From: Phalacrocorax aristotelis
Lineage: Eukaryota > Chordata > Aves > Suliformes > Phalacrocoracidae
Length of the DNA stretch: 64,000 nt
Assembly: GCF_949628215.1 (NCBI RefSeq)
Contig: NC_134280.1
Coordinates: 54,090,621 to 54,154,620 of the forward strand
Direction of reading: 5' to 3'
The translations under genes and the position numbers were made by a program. This document shows positions 1 to 12,560 of this stretch, piece after piece (the stretch's first letter is position 1; each line of letters begins with the position of its first letter). Below the pieces are notes generated by a model. It was given only the letters and a program-made list of their open reading frames with translations. It ran no database searches and was not told the origin of the DNA.

Positions 1-1308
1 TGTTAAGAAGTCAAATGTACTCAGTTTTTTCAGGAACAGCTGAATATTTTTATACTTTAAAAAAATTATGGTACAGTCTGTTTAGAGGAAAAAGCAAAAC
101 AAAACAAGTGGGGCCATGAGACATGATGCAAGTTGCATCTAAATAAATTTTAAAGATAAGAACTTGTTCAGAGGAAAATAGTATTGCCAGTTCGCAAGAC
201 TTACCTTCTGGTATCTTTGTGGGAACCAAATGAATTGCAAAACATCTGCAAGGTCCAAAGTGTCAATTAGGCCTTTATGTAGGTGGAGGAAATGTCACAT
301 GATGGAGGCAGTCATTGGACATGGTCAATTGTAGGGTTTTATCCTCTGCTTAGCCTTAAAGCCTCTCTGAACAGTCAGGTTACACAATGGCACTGTCAGA
401 GTGGGAGATGGATCAGTTTGGCACTCAGAGTTGCTGCTTATCAGCACAGAAAGTGTCCCCGGCCTTGGTCAGTGCTGACATTTTGTTTGCAAAGCCTGCC
501 TTAGGGCTGCTTCGAACAAGTGTGCTTCCAGATTTTCACATCTAGAAGCAACCAAATGAAAAACCAAACACAAAGCACAGATATCGACTAGGATTTGCAA
601 AAGTAATAATGCAAATGAAGTGGGTTCCCCACATTTCCCTTAGACCAGATCTGTGTTTCTTCATCAGATTTCTTCTCCACAAGTTTTTAAAAAAATGCCA
701 ACTTTTCAGAAGTATCTTACAGGAACATATAAAAGGAGGTTGTGCATCATTCAAGGACTGTAGGAGCTGCCAAACCAGAAGAATGGTTTTGAAAGGCCCA
801 TATGTATGACTGTGAATGCCAAATATCTTCATTTTAATGGCTTGCATGATACAGTTCATATTAAGCACTTCAACAAGTCCCAACAATATTCTTTCCAGAG
901 TTGCAAAATTCCATTACCTCTCCGGGAAACTTTAAAATCTAGCAACATTTGTAACGTACAATTTGTTTGTGTTTTACTGCAGCCAGCATCTGCAGCAGAA
1001 CAGCATCTATAGTATGCAAAATTGCACAGCAATGCAACTAGCACCATTTCCAGCTACACTCCAGGCTGGGGTCCATTCTCCAGTTCCCACCATCTTTCAT
1101 CTCTCTCTAGCCAATGCTAGCAGTGTGCCAGCTGACATGCTTAGGTCCTACAAAGCTCTGACAGATACTATCACAACCCGTGTGCAACACTAACCTGTAA
1201 GAGGGGAGCTGCGGGTGACATCTTTGTGGCAGTTACTAAAGGATGTTTCTGCAGATGCTGAGAGAATGCTCCAAAATTTGATAGTTTCTTCCAAGCCCTG
1301 TGTTTAGG
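1..1308. other. Intergenic, nothing recognised
   Basis: No open frame here resembles a known protein, and I see no exon with flanking splice sites. The composition is AT-leaning and unique-looking. By synteny it probably lies between KCNQ1 (off the left edge) and CDKN1C, but no KCNQ1 exon was identified. Confidence 0.5.
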
Positions 1309-1791
1309 TGTGCTGGTTTTGGCTGAGAAGGGGTTAATTCTCCTCACCGTGGGGGGTCAGCTGCCTTTCCAGCTTCCCGCGCTCTGCCGCGTGGCCGGGG
1401 GGGGGCTGGGAGGGGCAGGGCCATGGTGGGGGCGACTGACCCCGACTGGCCAATGGCAGGTTCATTCCATACCACGTGACACCGTGACCGGGGCGGGGGG
1501 GCAGTGGCAGCGCGGGGGCGGCGCGGCGTCGGGTCGGCGGGCGGCTGCGGCGCGTGCAGTTTGTTTCGGCGGTTCGTTCCCCCTCTCCCCTCCCTTCCCC
1601 CTCCCCCGGGGCTTTGCGCCTCTCGTTGTTCTCCTTTACATTGCATTTCTACTGTTGTTTCTTTTAATTTTAATTATTAAACTGTTCTTATCCCACCCCA
1701 CGAGCGTTACCCTTCTGATTCTCTCCCCCATCTACCGGTGGGGGAGTGAGCGAGCGGCTGTGTGGGGCTGAGCTGCCGCTAAACCACGACA
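1309..1791 (+). mobile_element. Solo LTR of an avian endogenous retrovirus
   Basis: The 483-bp element starts with TGTGCTGGTTTTGGCTG and ends with ACCACGACA, giving the TG...CA ends of retroviral LTRs. It is flanked by near-identical 5-bp direct repeats, TTAGG at 1304-1308 and TTACG at 1792-1796, as expected of an integrase target-site duplication with one later change. The middle is very GC-rich (about 1385-1620) and is followed by a T/A-rich stretch with an ATTAAA-type poly(A) signal near 1676. That fits the usual U3-R-U5 layout on the plus strand. The opening motif resembles common avian ERV LTRs from memory; the exact family is not assigned. No internal retroviral sequence flanks it, so it is a solo LTR left by recombination. 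The GC-rich core could act as a promoter. Confidence 0.85.
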
Positions 1792-1796
1792 TTACG

Positions 1797-4700
1797 TTTG
1801 TGGAAAGAAAACTCCAACAGCCTGAACTACATCAGCCTTGTCACCTCCACAGCTGCAACCAGCATCCTCTTACTCTTTAATTACACATCATCTCATGCAG
1901 ACTGTTGGCACTGGGAAGTGCTCTTGGACTTGATACAGCTCCCCTCACATCGAGGGAGGTTTGGTTTGGGCTTTTAATCGTTATTATATTTAATTACTAT
2001 ATTCTTGCATTACTATGGATGCTCTTGTAAAGTCTGACATCCGTGTGACTGGGCAAACATGTCTGGATTCACTCTGAGCGGCTGTCCCTCCAAATGAGAC
2101 ACCGTTTGCAAGATGCAAGCCAGGCTGGGTAAGAAAATAAGCAGCAAATGGGGGAAAAGGGAGGCAAGGGGAGGAAATCTTTGATAACTAGTAAATAATT
2201 CTTCATGACTATGTGTGCTTCTGCTGTTGGACTACAGTACTTTTGGTGTCAACACTGTATAACACAGAATTATAAGGTAGAGGAAAAGCACAGAAGCTAA
2301 AATGTGTCATTTGTAAATAGTCTGGTGCATCCATTGGGATTTTTTTGCTCATTGGGTGTTGAGTGGTCTCCACAACATGCCATTCCAAGTGCTCATACAT
2401 AGCATCTCCCAGCGGTACTGTGAGCCCACGATAATACCAACATTAATGATTCTGAGGCCAATCATAATACCAGGATTACCCAACTAATGTGCTCGTAACA
2501 CCTCGCTGTGTGCTGCATGCCCCAACAGTCCCTGCTCAACCTCCTGGACCTCTTCCTGCTGCACACCTGGGCGCTGATACAGCAAAACTGTGCAGTTCTC
2601 CAGGAAACTGGAGGAGAGTAGGCAGAGTAAGTCACTGAATTTTGTATCAAAACCACAGACAGAGATTGTAAACTATTTTATTCTTTCTTTTCACCTTGAG
2701 CTTGCAGAAATCTTCTTGCAGACATTTTTTTCTGCCAGAGCAAAAGAAATCCAGGAAGCCTGGTACAGCATTGAGACCAACTTGTCACAGCGTAAGTGGG
2801 GCCTTGATTACAACGTGTCCGGAAACAGCCACTGGCTGGTGTGGAAACAGGGCCAAGGCAGGGCATTCACTTAAAAATAACTCTTTAAGGGTCAAAGCAG
2901 AAATATGGGTCATGGCACTGTAGGTGTACAATCCAGGCAAAGAGGCAAATGAGCAGAAAGTGAGTTGTGCAGAGCTGGTGTCTTCAATTGCTTTAGGAAG
3001 CGTGCAGCCAAACCTGTAAGTTATACAGTAAGGAAAAAACCTGTTCTGAATTTAGAAGCCTTCACATTGTTTTAACTTAGATTTTTGTATTTAATGTAGC
3101 TATGTTTACCAGTGCCATTTCAGATAAAGTTTGGGAGACATTTTACCTGCAGGAGGAGTTTGGGTCCCTACCGCAGCAGCAGCAGTCCTCCTCCCACTGC
3201 CTGTGCCCTGCATCCTCCTGCCCTTGGCCTGCAGAGGCTGTTAAGTCCTTGTTCTGTCTAAAACACTGGTCAAAAGCTTGGCTTTAATTAATATACCCAA
3301 AAAATGAAAATGACAGTTTTGCTCTGGTTGTAGCTAGCTGTCATAACCAACAAATTACGACAAGGTAACCCATATACTCAAATAAGAAAAACAACTGGAA
3401 AAAGGATGGGGTTTACTCTGTTGTTGAGGAGTAAGTCGCCTAGTAACCAAAATGAAGGTATTTATTTAAAGTTGTTGGATAAGCCTACCAATACAGGTAT
3501 TCCAGGAAAGGATGGAGTTTGCTTCATGATTCCAGGAATGAAAAGGAGTTTTATGAAGTGAGCAGATGCACATCACGTGTACAGTGAGATAAACCCACTG
3601 GAAATGCAGCATGCATTTGGACAGTTTACATCGACATGAATTTGGCTCTGTGTTTTGTAGGGGAGAGCTATACAAGATCGTTCTAGCAGTGAAATTAGTT
3701 GAAGACATGATTCCTGGGAACTGTTTTTAATCTGAATTTTAGGGCAACAGTTTCACTGTGCCAGTGAATCTTGTGTAAGTAACAGCTCTGCAAAAGAGAA
3801 CATTTAATGCAGTGTAAAATCCAGCAGCCGATGGATCAGGCTTCAGCCGGCAAAAACCTCTCTACAGCAAAACAGGAATTGCCAGGAGGTGTCAGACTTT
3901 TGTCCATCATCCACTGTGTCTGCAGTAGACAATGGCTTATATTTAGGAAACAAAATCATGCAAAACCCTACAGTTTCTCACTGGAGAATAATGTCTCCAT
4001 AAGATTTTCTCATTTCTGTGTTGGGTAATGCCCTTTCACATGTCTAGAAGAATTATCTGCTTACTGAACTGTAACTTAAAATACATGTGTCTGGTCCTCC
4101 CTCCTCTAAACTCTTGTCATCAGAAAAAAAGAGCACAAGAAATTGTTTTATGGACTTACACTCTCTTGGGTTCTCAAGAAGTTGTGAGTAATCAACTGAT
4201 AAGCGTAGGATTCCTTCAAAACCAGTTGTACAAGGGAAAATGCAGGTTTATCAGGAGAATGATTTGTATTTCTTCAAAATGTTATACAAAAGGCAAAATG
4301 TATAGCCCTTTGCTGAGCATACTAAGAAAATGCCAAATACAAGGACTATCCAGATGGTAGTTTCCTCTGGACTTATTTTGAGAGTATAGGGTGGCACTTC
4401 CAGCTTTATCTTGCCTTAAAGGTCATGAACATGTTGGTGGCTCCTGTTAGATAATGTGCTGTCTGCAAAACAGCTCACAGGTAAAACAAAAAGGCAATTT
4501 CTACTCTTGTCACAATGAGGATTCACTGAGATTGCACAAATGCACTGTTTGCCCAGGCCTGATGTACCTGCTGCTGGAGTTGGAGAAAATACTGTAAAAG
4601 GATGCAGTGGGAGCTGAGCCAGGCCTAGCATCTTCTGCTTACACAAATTGTAAGATAAAGGTCGATATCTCCCAGGAAGACAGCCTGCCACACCAATTCA

Positions 4701-7700
4701 CTACTAGGTATTACACTATGGCTTGAAATGAATGGTATTTAGGCTGTGAACATGGAAAACATAGCTGCTTAAAATGGCAGCATTGCCATTACTTGTGACC
4801 AGTGATCATCTGTTGACTTGTTCTCTGAAAGTCACAGCTTCTGAAGCCATAGAGGCATGAGAAAGTCTTAGATCTTTTGTTACAAAAAGTAGCTTCTTAG
4901 CTCTCTACTGGGGAGGCGAGGGGGGAGCTAGGAAGTGCAATCGGATTGCAAAGCACCCTGAAAGCCAGCAAAACCTGATTTGTATGCACCTGGCACATAA
5001 CTGACTTCAGCTTGCAGCCTCTGAGTGCTTCTGTGCCCTTTGCTAGATCCAGGATGCTCACAGGTGTGAGATGGCCAGAAATCTGAGAAGGAGGCATAGC
5101 CCTGTGAATAAAGGTCCCCTTCTCCCTGTTGATCCTTTGCTGACCCTGCTTACCTAATTCCCTCTGCAGGGATGCTTGGAAAAGACCATGTTCTAGATGA
5201 GTAGTAGCACTACTAAGCTATTCCCAAGGAGGATGGAGGGACATCTGTCTGGGGGGGTGGTGTTATTGTTTTAATCTTTCTGGATTTGCCTCTGTAGAGT
5301 CTACAAAGCACCTCATCAGCTCCTTTTTCTGATGGTGTATTTTGGAGTTGTTAGCTAAGTACGTTTGCCCCTAGCTGAGAAACCTACTCCATGCTGGTTT
5401 ATGAGGCAAAGATCAAGAGCAGAAGACGTACTGAGCTGTGGAAAAAAGACACCATAATCTCTGACGTTATCCACGGATATACATCTAGGTTTTAACCAGG
5501 TATACTATATAGGGGCATCATGCAATATGCTATTTGGCTGAGATACGAATGCTGCCAGCTGCTACTGATGGAGAAATATTTCACACGTTAGGGTCTCAGC
5601 AGTTGCTCGGCAGAGGGTGGCTGTCTTCTAGAAAAGAGCCAAGGCAGATCCGACTGGGCCAATTTTTAGAGCATCTTCTTCACAATGCTATGACTTGATC
5701 CCCAATCTATCCATTTATAACTTGTGTGCTCCTTCTCCAGCTCAGGGCTCCCTGCTCCCCTGGGGCTGCTGCCTCTTCCACAGCCCCATTCACTGCAATT
5801 CCATTTGCTTATTTTTCCTCCCTTTCCATATTCAACAGCACAAAACCAAGTTAAGGCTAGTTTTCTATATGCATTCAGTAATGTTAGGTCCCTGTGTTTC
5901 AGTGAACCTAGCTTGAACCCTCTTGAAGATGGATTTTGGCAAGAATGAAGCACCAGCCAGCTGAAAATTAGGACCAGTTGTGATTCCCCCTCATTAGACA
6001 CCCAAATTTTCCAAATACTGGCACAATCCCACCCCTCAGTTCTTCCCTACTTTAAAACTTTTTTCCTTACATTCCTAGTGTTGGCCTCACTAGTTGTCTG
6101 ATTAATTTTTTAGATCTTTAATATGTTTATTGAAGGAGCTTTTGTTACAATTTGAGCTTTATCTCCCCTGTTTGAGCCTTCCTCCTATCCCTTTTTTCCC
6201 CATTTTTCTGCCTGGGATTCTCTGTTTTGTTACCTCTTCCTGTTACTAGATGCTCCTCTCAAAAATAATGCATTTGGTTTTGTACAATGGTAGACTTTGC
6301 TCCTAGAACAACTCTGCCACCTCTCTTTGGCCAAATTACATGTACATCAGTTCTTATTAATGAAACATTATCTAACATGACACAGTATTTAAAATCTATC
6401 CAAAAATCAACATTTAAATGCTGTAATTTTACCATCACTAATCTGGCTATTGTGAAAAAGCATTATCCTTATTTTAAAATCACTTCAGGTGTTTTCTTTG
6501 TGCAATAAAATTAAAACTGTACATACTCATCTTAATGAGTAACTTTGATTTTTTTTTTTTTTTTGTTATGTTCTCTGTGTTATCGCTAGAGATTCAAACG
6601 TATCATGTACTCTGTGGCCAATTAAAACACTTACTGCTCTGTGATTTCTATTCAAATTGCAGCACCAGATTGGAGTCTGGGTTTGGAGGGGTTTGGGATG
6701 GGTGGAGCGGGTGGGAAGTGGGATGGTAGCAAGGGCAAAAATTTCTCTGCTTATTTCTGCATGAAATACAAGAACATATTTCAGTAAATACAAATGAAAT
6801 TGTAAGAAACCAAAACTTCTAGCCCTGTTGTGTGGATAAATTTCTTAAAATGTCAAGTGAGTCAGAAGGGTTTTTGATTGCTGCCTTTAGTCTGAGAAGA
6901 CAGGTAAAACTGTGAAGGTTTTGAAAGTGCGCCTGAGGATCTGCACTGGTAGTTCTCAAGCTGATGCCCTTTGCCCCCTTTATGTCAAAGACAGGGTAAT
7001 TCTGAAGTGCTGCATTGAAAAGGTAATATTAGATACGAACTGTTCCAGTGCCAAACATCTTAGTTGAAGAGTCCAGTGCCCATGAGAACAGAAGTGTGAA
7101 CACTTAAATTTTCCCACTCCAGTATCATTAGCATCCTGTAGGTGTTATTAAAATCAGCTGTGTTAAGCTCAGCACTGACACTGGAGTTGTAGCTGACTGG
7201 AGTTGAGCAAGTGACTTTAATTCCTGGTGGGTGGCTTTGGACATGTGTCTTACTCCCAAAATAGACTGGCTTTTTTGTTGCCCCTTTTCATCTCTTACTC
7301 TCTTGCTTCCCTTGTAACCAGAGGCAGCTCAGGTTGTCTCCATAGCCCACCTTAGCTAGTCTGGAGTTGCAGCTTCATTTCTTGCTCAGTGTTAAGGCCT
7401 CCACAACAGGAGCGAAAGCAGGGCTCCACACACCTCTCTCCACCCAGAAATATGGCAGCATGTGGGAAAATGTACTGCAGTGCCTCCACTTGTCTTCCCC
7501 TCGGTCCCTTTGGGCTTACTCACCCAAGGTGGGGGGGTGAGATTACAGCAAGGTGTGGTGTGAGCGTAACATGTTTTTTTCCTCTGCTCCCCTTTTCAAT
7601 GTGGATGCTCAGCAGCCTGGTGGGGGGGTGGTGGTGCATTTGTGTGAGTCAATTGCAATGTAGATTTTGGAAAATGGCTCAAACTTTTTACCACTTTTTT

Positions 7701-7909
7701 TTTTACTACTACTTTTTATCTAGAATGCTTAGGTGCAGGGGACACTCAGAGCCGCCCGTCCTCTCCCACCTCTGTGTGCCATGCTCCCACCCACGGCAGC
7801 ACCCCAGCAAGGCTGAGGGCCGCGCTGGGGATTTTAATCGCTCCCCAGAAGAAATTTGCTGTGTGCTTTTTTTTAAATTTTTTTTTTTTTTTTAAATTTT
7901 ATTTATTGC
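1797..7909. other. Intergenic, no gene seen
   Basis: About 6 kb with only short open frames that resemble nothing known. It contains poly-T runs near 6549-6564 and 7698-7706 and no clear transposon. No splice-site-bounded exon was recognised on either strand. Confidence 0.5.
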
Positions 7910-8240
7910 GGTGTTTGCCCTAAGCCGCTCCACCGGCCAGCAGAGCGGTGGGGGGCCCTTTGGGAGGGTCATTCATCCTTTCCCTCCGCTCGGGGGCGCG
8001 GAGGGGCGCGGAGGGGCGCGGAGGGAGGGTGGCGCCGCCGCGGCGGGGCCAGCAGAGGGAGCGCACACGACGCGGTGCTGTTGCGGCCCCGCTGCCGGCG
8101 GGAGTTGGGTGCCTTTGCAAAATGACTGTGTTTCCGAAACCGCCACGTTTGGGCTTTTCCCCACCCCGGCTGTACTCTGCACGAATGTGGTCCCCCATCA
8201 TTTTACGTGATTTGGGCAGTTCCTGCTGCGGGGCTGTAAT
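7910..8240. promoter_or_regulatory. Small CpG-rich patch
   Basis: GC content and CpG density rise sharply here against AT-rich flanks, including a poly-T/A stretch just to the left. The patch contains a short 10-bp tandem repeat (7991-8025). It could be a small CpG island, an enhancer or promoter of an unannotated transcript. No coding sequence is recognisable, and open frames across it are explained by the high GC. Confidence 0.45.
7991..8025. repeat. 10-bp GC-rich tandem repeat (about 3 copies)
   Basis: The unit GAGGGGCGCG is repeated about three times in a row with a one-base variation in the first copy. Each unit carries a GC-box-like GGGGCG core, so it may bind Sp1-type factors. Confidence 0.8.
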
Positions 8241-11192
8241 GTCACGCTAGGAATTGTAAGGCTGTCCTTTGTCTGTCAGAGCATCCCTTTAACCGTACTA
8301 AAAGAATCCACAAATAGCCACTTTCCTTTTTAAGCAGACGTTGGTTCTGGGAATGCCATCTCCAATACACTGTTGATGCTTGAAATGTGGTGACCATCAC
8401 CTCTACAGGTGCTGGAGCTGTCACACTCCAATGGGGGACAGGGCCCAAACGGTGATAACAACAGTCCTCAGTCCCAAACTCTAGTGGTCCTTGATGCAGG
8501 GCTGGTTTGAATACATCTTTTGCACGAAAATGAACAAAATTTAAAAAGAAACCCAGGCCATACAAAGAAAAGACTCGTTAAAAGACCAAGGCATCGAAAA
8601 AAATGATTTCTGTATCTAGCAGTCAGAAAGGACCAGCTGCTTTGTAGACAAAAAAAAAAAAAAAAAACAAAAACACCACAAAGAGCCTGTGATCTGAGAC
8701 CCCAGGCTCACAGACTCATGCTTGATGGGGAACTCCTCCACCTACGAGAAACCCACTGACTCTGGGGAGTCCGCACAAACCATTTTGCAGCAGTAGACCT
8801 GAAGTCAGCAACACACATGAGCGATGTGACATTAGTCTGTCCGTTGCCCTTTATTATATTCCTAGCACATCCTCATGCCCTGGCTAATCTTTATTTTCTA
8901 TGTACAATGGGGAAAATGACCACTCCAGATGTCTCTAAGCTCCTCTCAAAAGCCATTATCTGGCAGGTCTCTCTGGAGGACTGTGCTAACTGTGGGAGGG
9001 TTTGTAGTGGATATATACTACCTATCCTCTATTTTGATGCTTCTACCAGTAAAAGATCTAGGGTTGTCTAGTACGCTTTAAGCAAATCATCAAGACAAGC
9101 AATAACAAAGATGATGAGGAAGGAAAACAAATGTTTGAAGGGCCTAGATATTTTTGAGAAGGATTAAGGGTAATCAAGCTTGGCTCTGCAGAGGGTTTTT
9201 TTTTCCCCTCTCCTGACAAGCCCAGAACACTCCCTGCCCCGTGAGTGCTTCCTACTCACTATTTGTCTTCTTACTGCCTTTCTCTGACCTCAGACTCTCA
9301 ACTGCCAAGGTCCCCTCCAGGTCTGTGGACCATTCCATTCCCAAATGGTCTCTGCCTGCACACTTCTCCTGAGCTTGGAGGGTAGAGTGAGGGGGCAGCT
9401 GAAGGAGGTAAAAAGAATGGTTTCTGACCTGCAGAAATCCAAAGTGTTTTGTGAGGGGAAAATAGCTTTTAACACAGAGATTTCTTCTGCCACTTCTCAC
9501 TTCTTCCATCAAAAGAAGTTTGAGGGAAGCCACATGGAGAGGAAAGGAAGGAGCTCGTGTTCCTGCTTCCCCTCCTGTGCTCTCCCAGAAACCTGGGACT
9601 CTGCAGGCTGACACAAGGCAAACCTGAAATAGGCTGGTCCTGTAGCCTGTTGCTTAACCCAGGCAAAACATCAAACCACACAAAATCAGATACCGAAATA
9701 TACTCATGCAGATATAAATATATACCACCTATGCACCAAACATAAACAAAATAGTCTCCTCTTGTATATATTTGAGCACTTCTGCTTTGGTTATTATCCA
9801 ACTAAACATATTTGTTGGAAAACTTCTCAGCCTTTTTTTTCTTTTTACTACAGAGGACACAGGTTTACATCTGCTTAAGTTTACAAACACCTATGTCAGC
9901 TTTACCTTACCGCCTCCTAAAGATCCCGCTATTTAATATGGTGTAGGAATTTGTCATTGTGTTTGTAATGTCTTTAGGACACCTGACTTATTGTAGGCTC
10001 TAGTACTGGCACCTTACCTAAGAAATGGGTCTGTGGCAGTTCAGGCAGCTTTTTGGTTTTTTTTCTCGTTGCTGGTACATGTGGGGGTTTTTTAATCCCA
10101 TTCTTACCTGACATAAATTATGCTAATGGCTGCAGCACTCCAATCCATGTTTGATACCAGGTTTTGAAGTGGTTGTTGCTAGTACATCAGTCATGAGGGT
10201 AGACGGAGGAGCTAAGTCAATGCCTTCAATTAGGTGGCCCACTTGGCCGGGGTGCCGCTGTTTTGTTCAATAACCCTTAAAATGTCTTTTCTAATCACTA
10301 TATGCTTTTCCCATTCCTTCAGAGCACTCTCATAAACCCAAATCTTTATTTTCAGGCATCCTATTGTGTGCCCTTGCTATTGTTCCTAGCTTTTCTCTCC
10401 CTCAAGAATGAAACTCAACCTTAATAGTGCATAAAGTCATTGGGGGGGGGACAGAACATTAATACAAGATAAACATGAGGTGAAGATGCAAAGTTAGTTA
10501 GCATGCCACCCGCATAGCCAGGATCTATCCAGCTGTGGGGCACTCTCATCTTACAGCAAGTAGCATCCGCTCCGCTTAAAATACACCTTGAGGGTACAGT
10601 GGGGACTTGTAACCCAGTCCTGAAGCGCACGCCAGGCCCAGACATTGCAAAAAGGAATGGTTGCTGCTAACAGTTTCAAGTGCAGCGCAGAAAGAACCTA
10701 AGAAAGGAGGGGAAAAAAGCAGGAAAGAGCTTATGCTTGGATGTCTAGGGCCATCTGCCACCACAAAAGTACAATACTGGATTCTTGAAATGTAAAAATA
10801 GATCTCAAAAGAGACATGTTTTAATGAACTGAACACAAAGAAACATGGTCGAAATAAACTGAAAACAGAAGCAAGGTTCAAGGATCTGTTTGTTAAATGA
10901 ACACCCAAAGCCAGAATATGTTTTTAGTGCTGGAGAATGCTGGCTGTCTGGTTTCTGCTAAAGCCTCCAGTCTCTCTTTGGGATGCATGTGGGAGAAGGA
11001 GGGGGTGAATGGCAGCCCTTGTTTGTCCTCTCTTGAGGAATCTAATTATGTATCAATTGATTTCAAAGCCTGGAATAGTAACTCTCTAGAAAACACTCGC
11101 TCGGAGACATTGTTCCAATTTTCGCCTGTTCATAATTTATTCACCTCCGGTTTCAATGAGAAGGGTGCTCCCTCATACTGATTCGCCCCCCG
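8241..11192. other. Intergenic, no gene seen
   Basis: No recognised coding exon or clear mobile element. It includes a 20-base A run near 8649-8668. An AT-rich stretch near 11040-11160 has homeodomain-type TAATTA cores and could be a conserved non-coding element, but conservation cannot be judged from one sequence. Confidence 0.45.
8649..8668. repeat. Poly-A tract
   Basis: An uninterrupted run of about 20 adenines. No LINE or SINE body is recognisable to its left, so it is called a simple repeat rather than a retrotransposon tail. Confidence 0.75.
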
Positions 11193-12560
11193 CTAGTTGC
11201 ACAGAAAATCACAAGTTTGTGGACTTAAAAAAACAAAACCAAACAAAACACACACACAGGGCAGCACTGTGAGGCGAGCAGAAGGCGCCTGGGCAAGTGG
11301 GAAGGAACAAAACACGGTTCCTCCATCGCAGGGCTCATGCACACCGCTGTGGCGGGCAGCCCCTGCCACGCCAAGCTGGGAGCCGTTTCTTCCCTTGCCC
11401 CTGATGCCGGCACAGCCTGGAAATAGGGAGGAGAGCCGTGCACCCCAGAGGAGCATTGCCACCCCATGGCACTGAAGTGCCCTGAGCAACAGGGGTGCGA
11501 GTTGCAGGCTGCTGCTGATCTTCTGGTGCTCAGTGCCCAGAAAAACCCAAAAGGTTTTGGTAGCCCACCCACTAGCCCTTGTGTCACCCTACCTGCATGG
11601 GCCAGCCCGACTTGTGGCCATCCTGGGGCTCCCCTCTGCACTGTGTGTCTGCAGGCCCCCGCCAGCCTCCAGCCACCCCACAGCGGCCACGGTGGAGGGC
11701 CCCATCGCTGGGCACCCATGGGTCAACCACGCCACAGGGTATGGGGGGTGACCGACCAGGCCCACAGCCCTTGCAGCCCAGAAGATCCACGTATGTGTGT
11801 GCATTTAGGGTGGGGGTCCCCCCAAAGCCCCAGCTGTTTGCTCGCAGGGGGAGGTGCGTGGTGCCTGGTGTCCAGCACCGCTCCCTGGTCCCCACCTAAG
11901 GCAGGGTGCCTGCCCCCAGCAGGGCAACCCCTCCCCCAGGGGCCGAGAGCCCCCCCCCCAAAAAAGCAAAGGCAGCTTGGGTTGGGCGGCTTGAATCCAT
12001 CCCTCCCCCCTCCCCGAAAGCAGCCGAGCCACGAGTCTCCTGTCATTCAGCCTTCTGCCCGGCTGATCACTGTGAAAAGAGCCGCCCCGGTGACAGAAAC
12101 ACATGAATATTGACTGCAAACAAACCCCGGGGGAGCGGCACCTGGGGGGCTGCGAGCGGCGGCCCCCCCCCAGCCCGCGGGGCACGGCGGGGCGGGGGAG
12201 CCCTCACCTGCTGCAAGGCGCGGGGGCACACGCGTGCACTTACATGCCCACACGGACACGCACGCATGCATGCACGAAGGCAGGCGCTAACACGCACACA
12301 TCCGTGCACGCACATGCATATCCCCCTCTCGCCGAGCAAGGCTCTCCGCTCGGCTTTGCAAAGCGCAGCTTTGCCGAGGCGGGGGGGGTCGTGCAGCCCC
12401 GGCCCGGGCGGAGGGCTCCGGCCGGCTGCAGCCCCCCGGCCCTCCCCCGCGTACCTGCCGCAGGCCGGGGGGGCGGCAGCTGAGTCTATCTAGCTGGTGG
12501 GTTATAATGGGGCTGTCCCCCGGGGGGGAGGACCATAAAAGAAACACGTTTCATTTACAA
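11193..12560. promoter_or_regulatory. GC-rich, CpG-containing segment
   Basis: A long GC-rich block; CpG density is highest from about 12120 to 12480, next to GC-box-like runs. Overlapping open frames occur on both strands but have no domain-like content, which is typical of GC-rich DNA lacking TAA and TAG codons. A plain reading is a CpG island or regulatory block in the interval 5' of KCNQ1's neighbour CDKN1C. A promoter for a non-coding RNA is possible, but no donor or exon structure was identified. Confidence 0.45.
12227..12322. repeat. Degenerate CA/CG-rich microsatellite
   Basis: Repeated short units such as CACACG, GCACGCA and CATGCATG form an imperfect purine-pyrimidine alternation. 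Alternating purine-pyrimidine DNA of this kind can adopt a Z-DNA-like form. Confidence 0.7.

Noticed and set aside
1344-1771. Open frames inside the solo LTR
   Set aside because: LTRs do not usually code; the frames reflect the GC-rich core.
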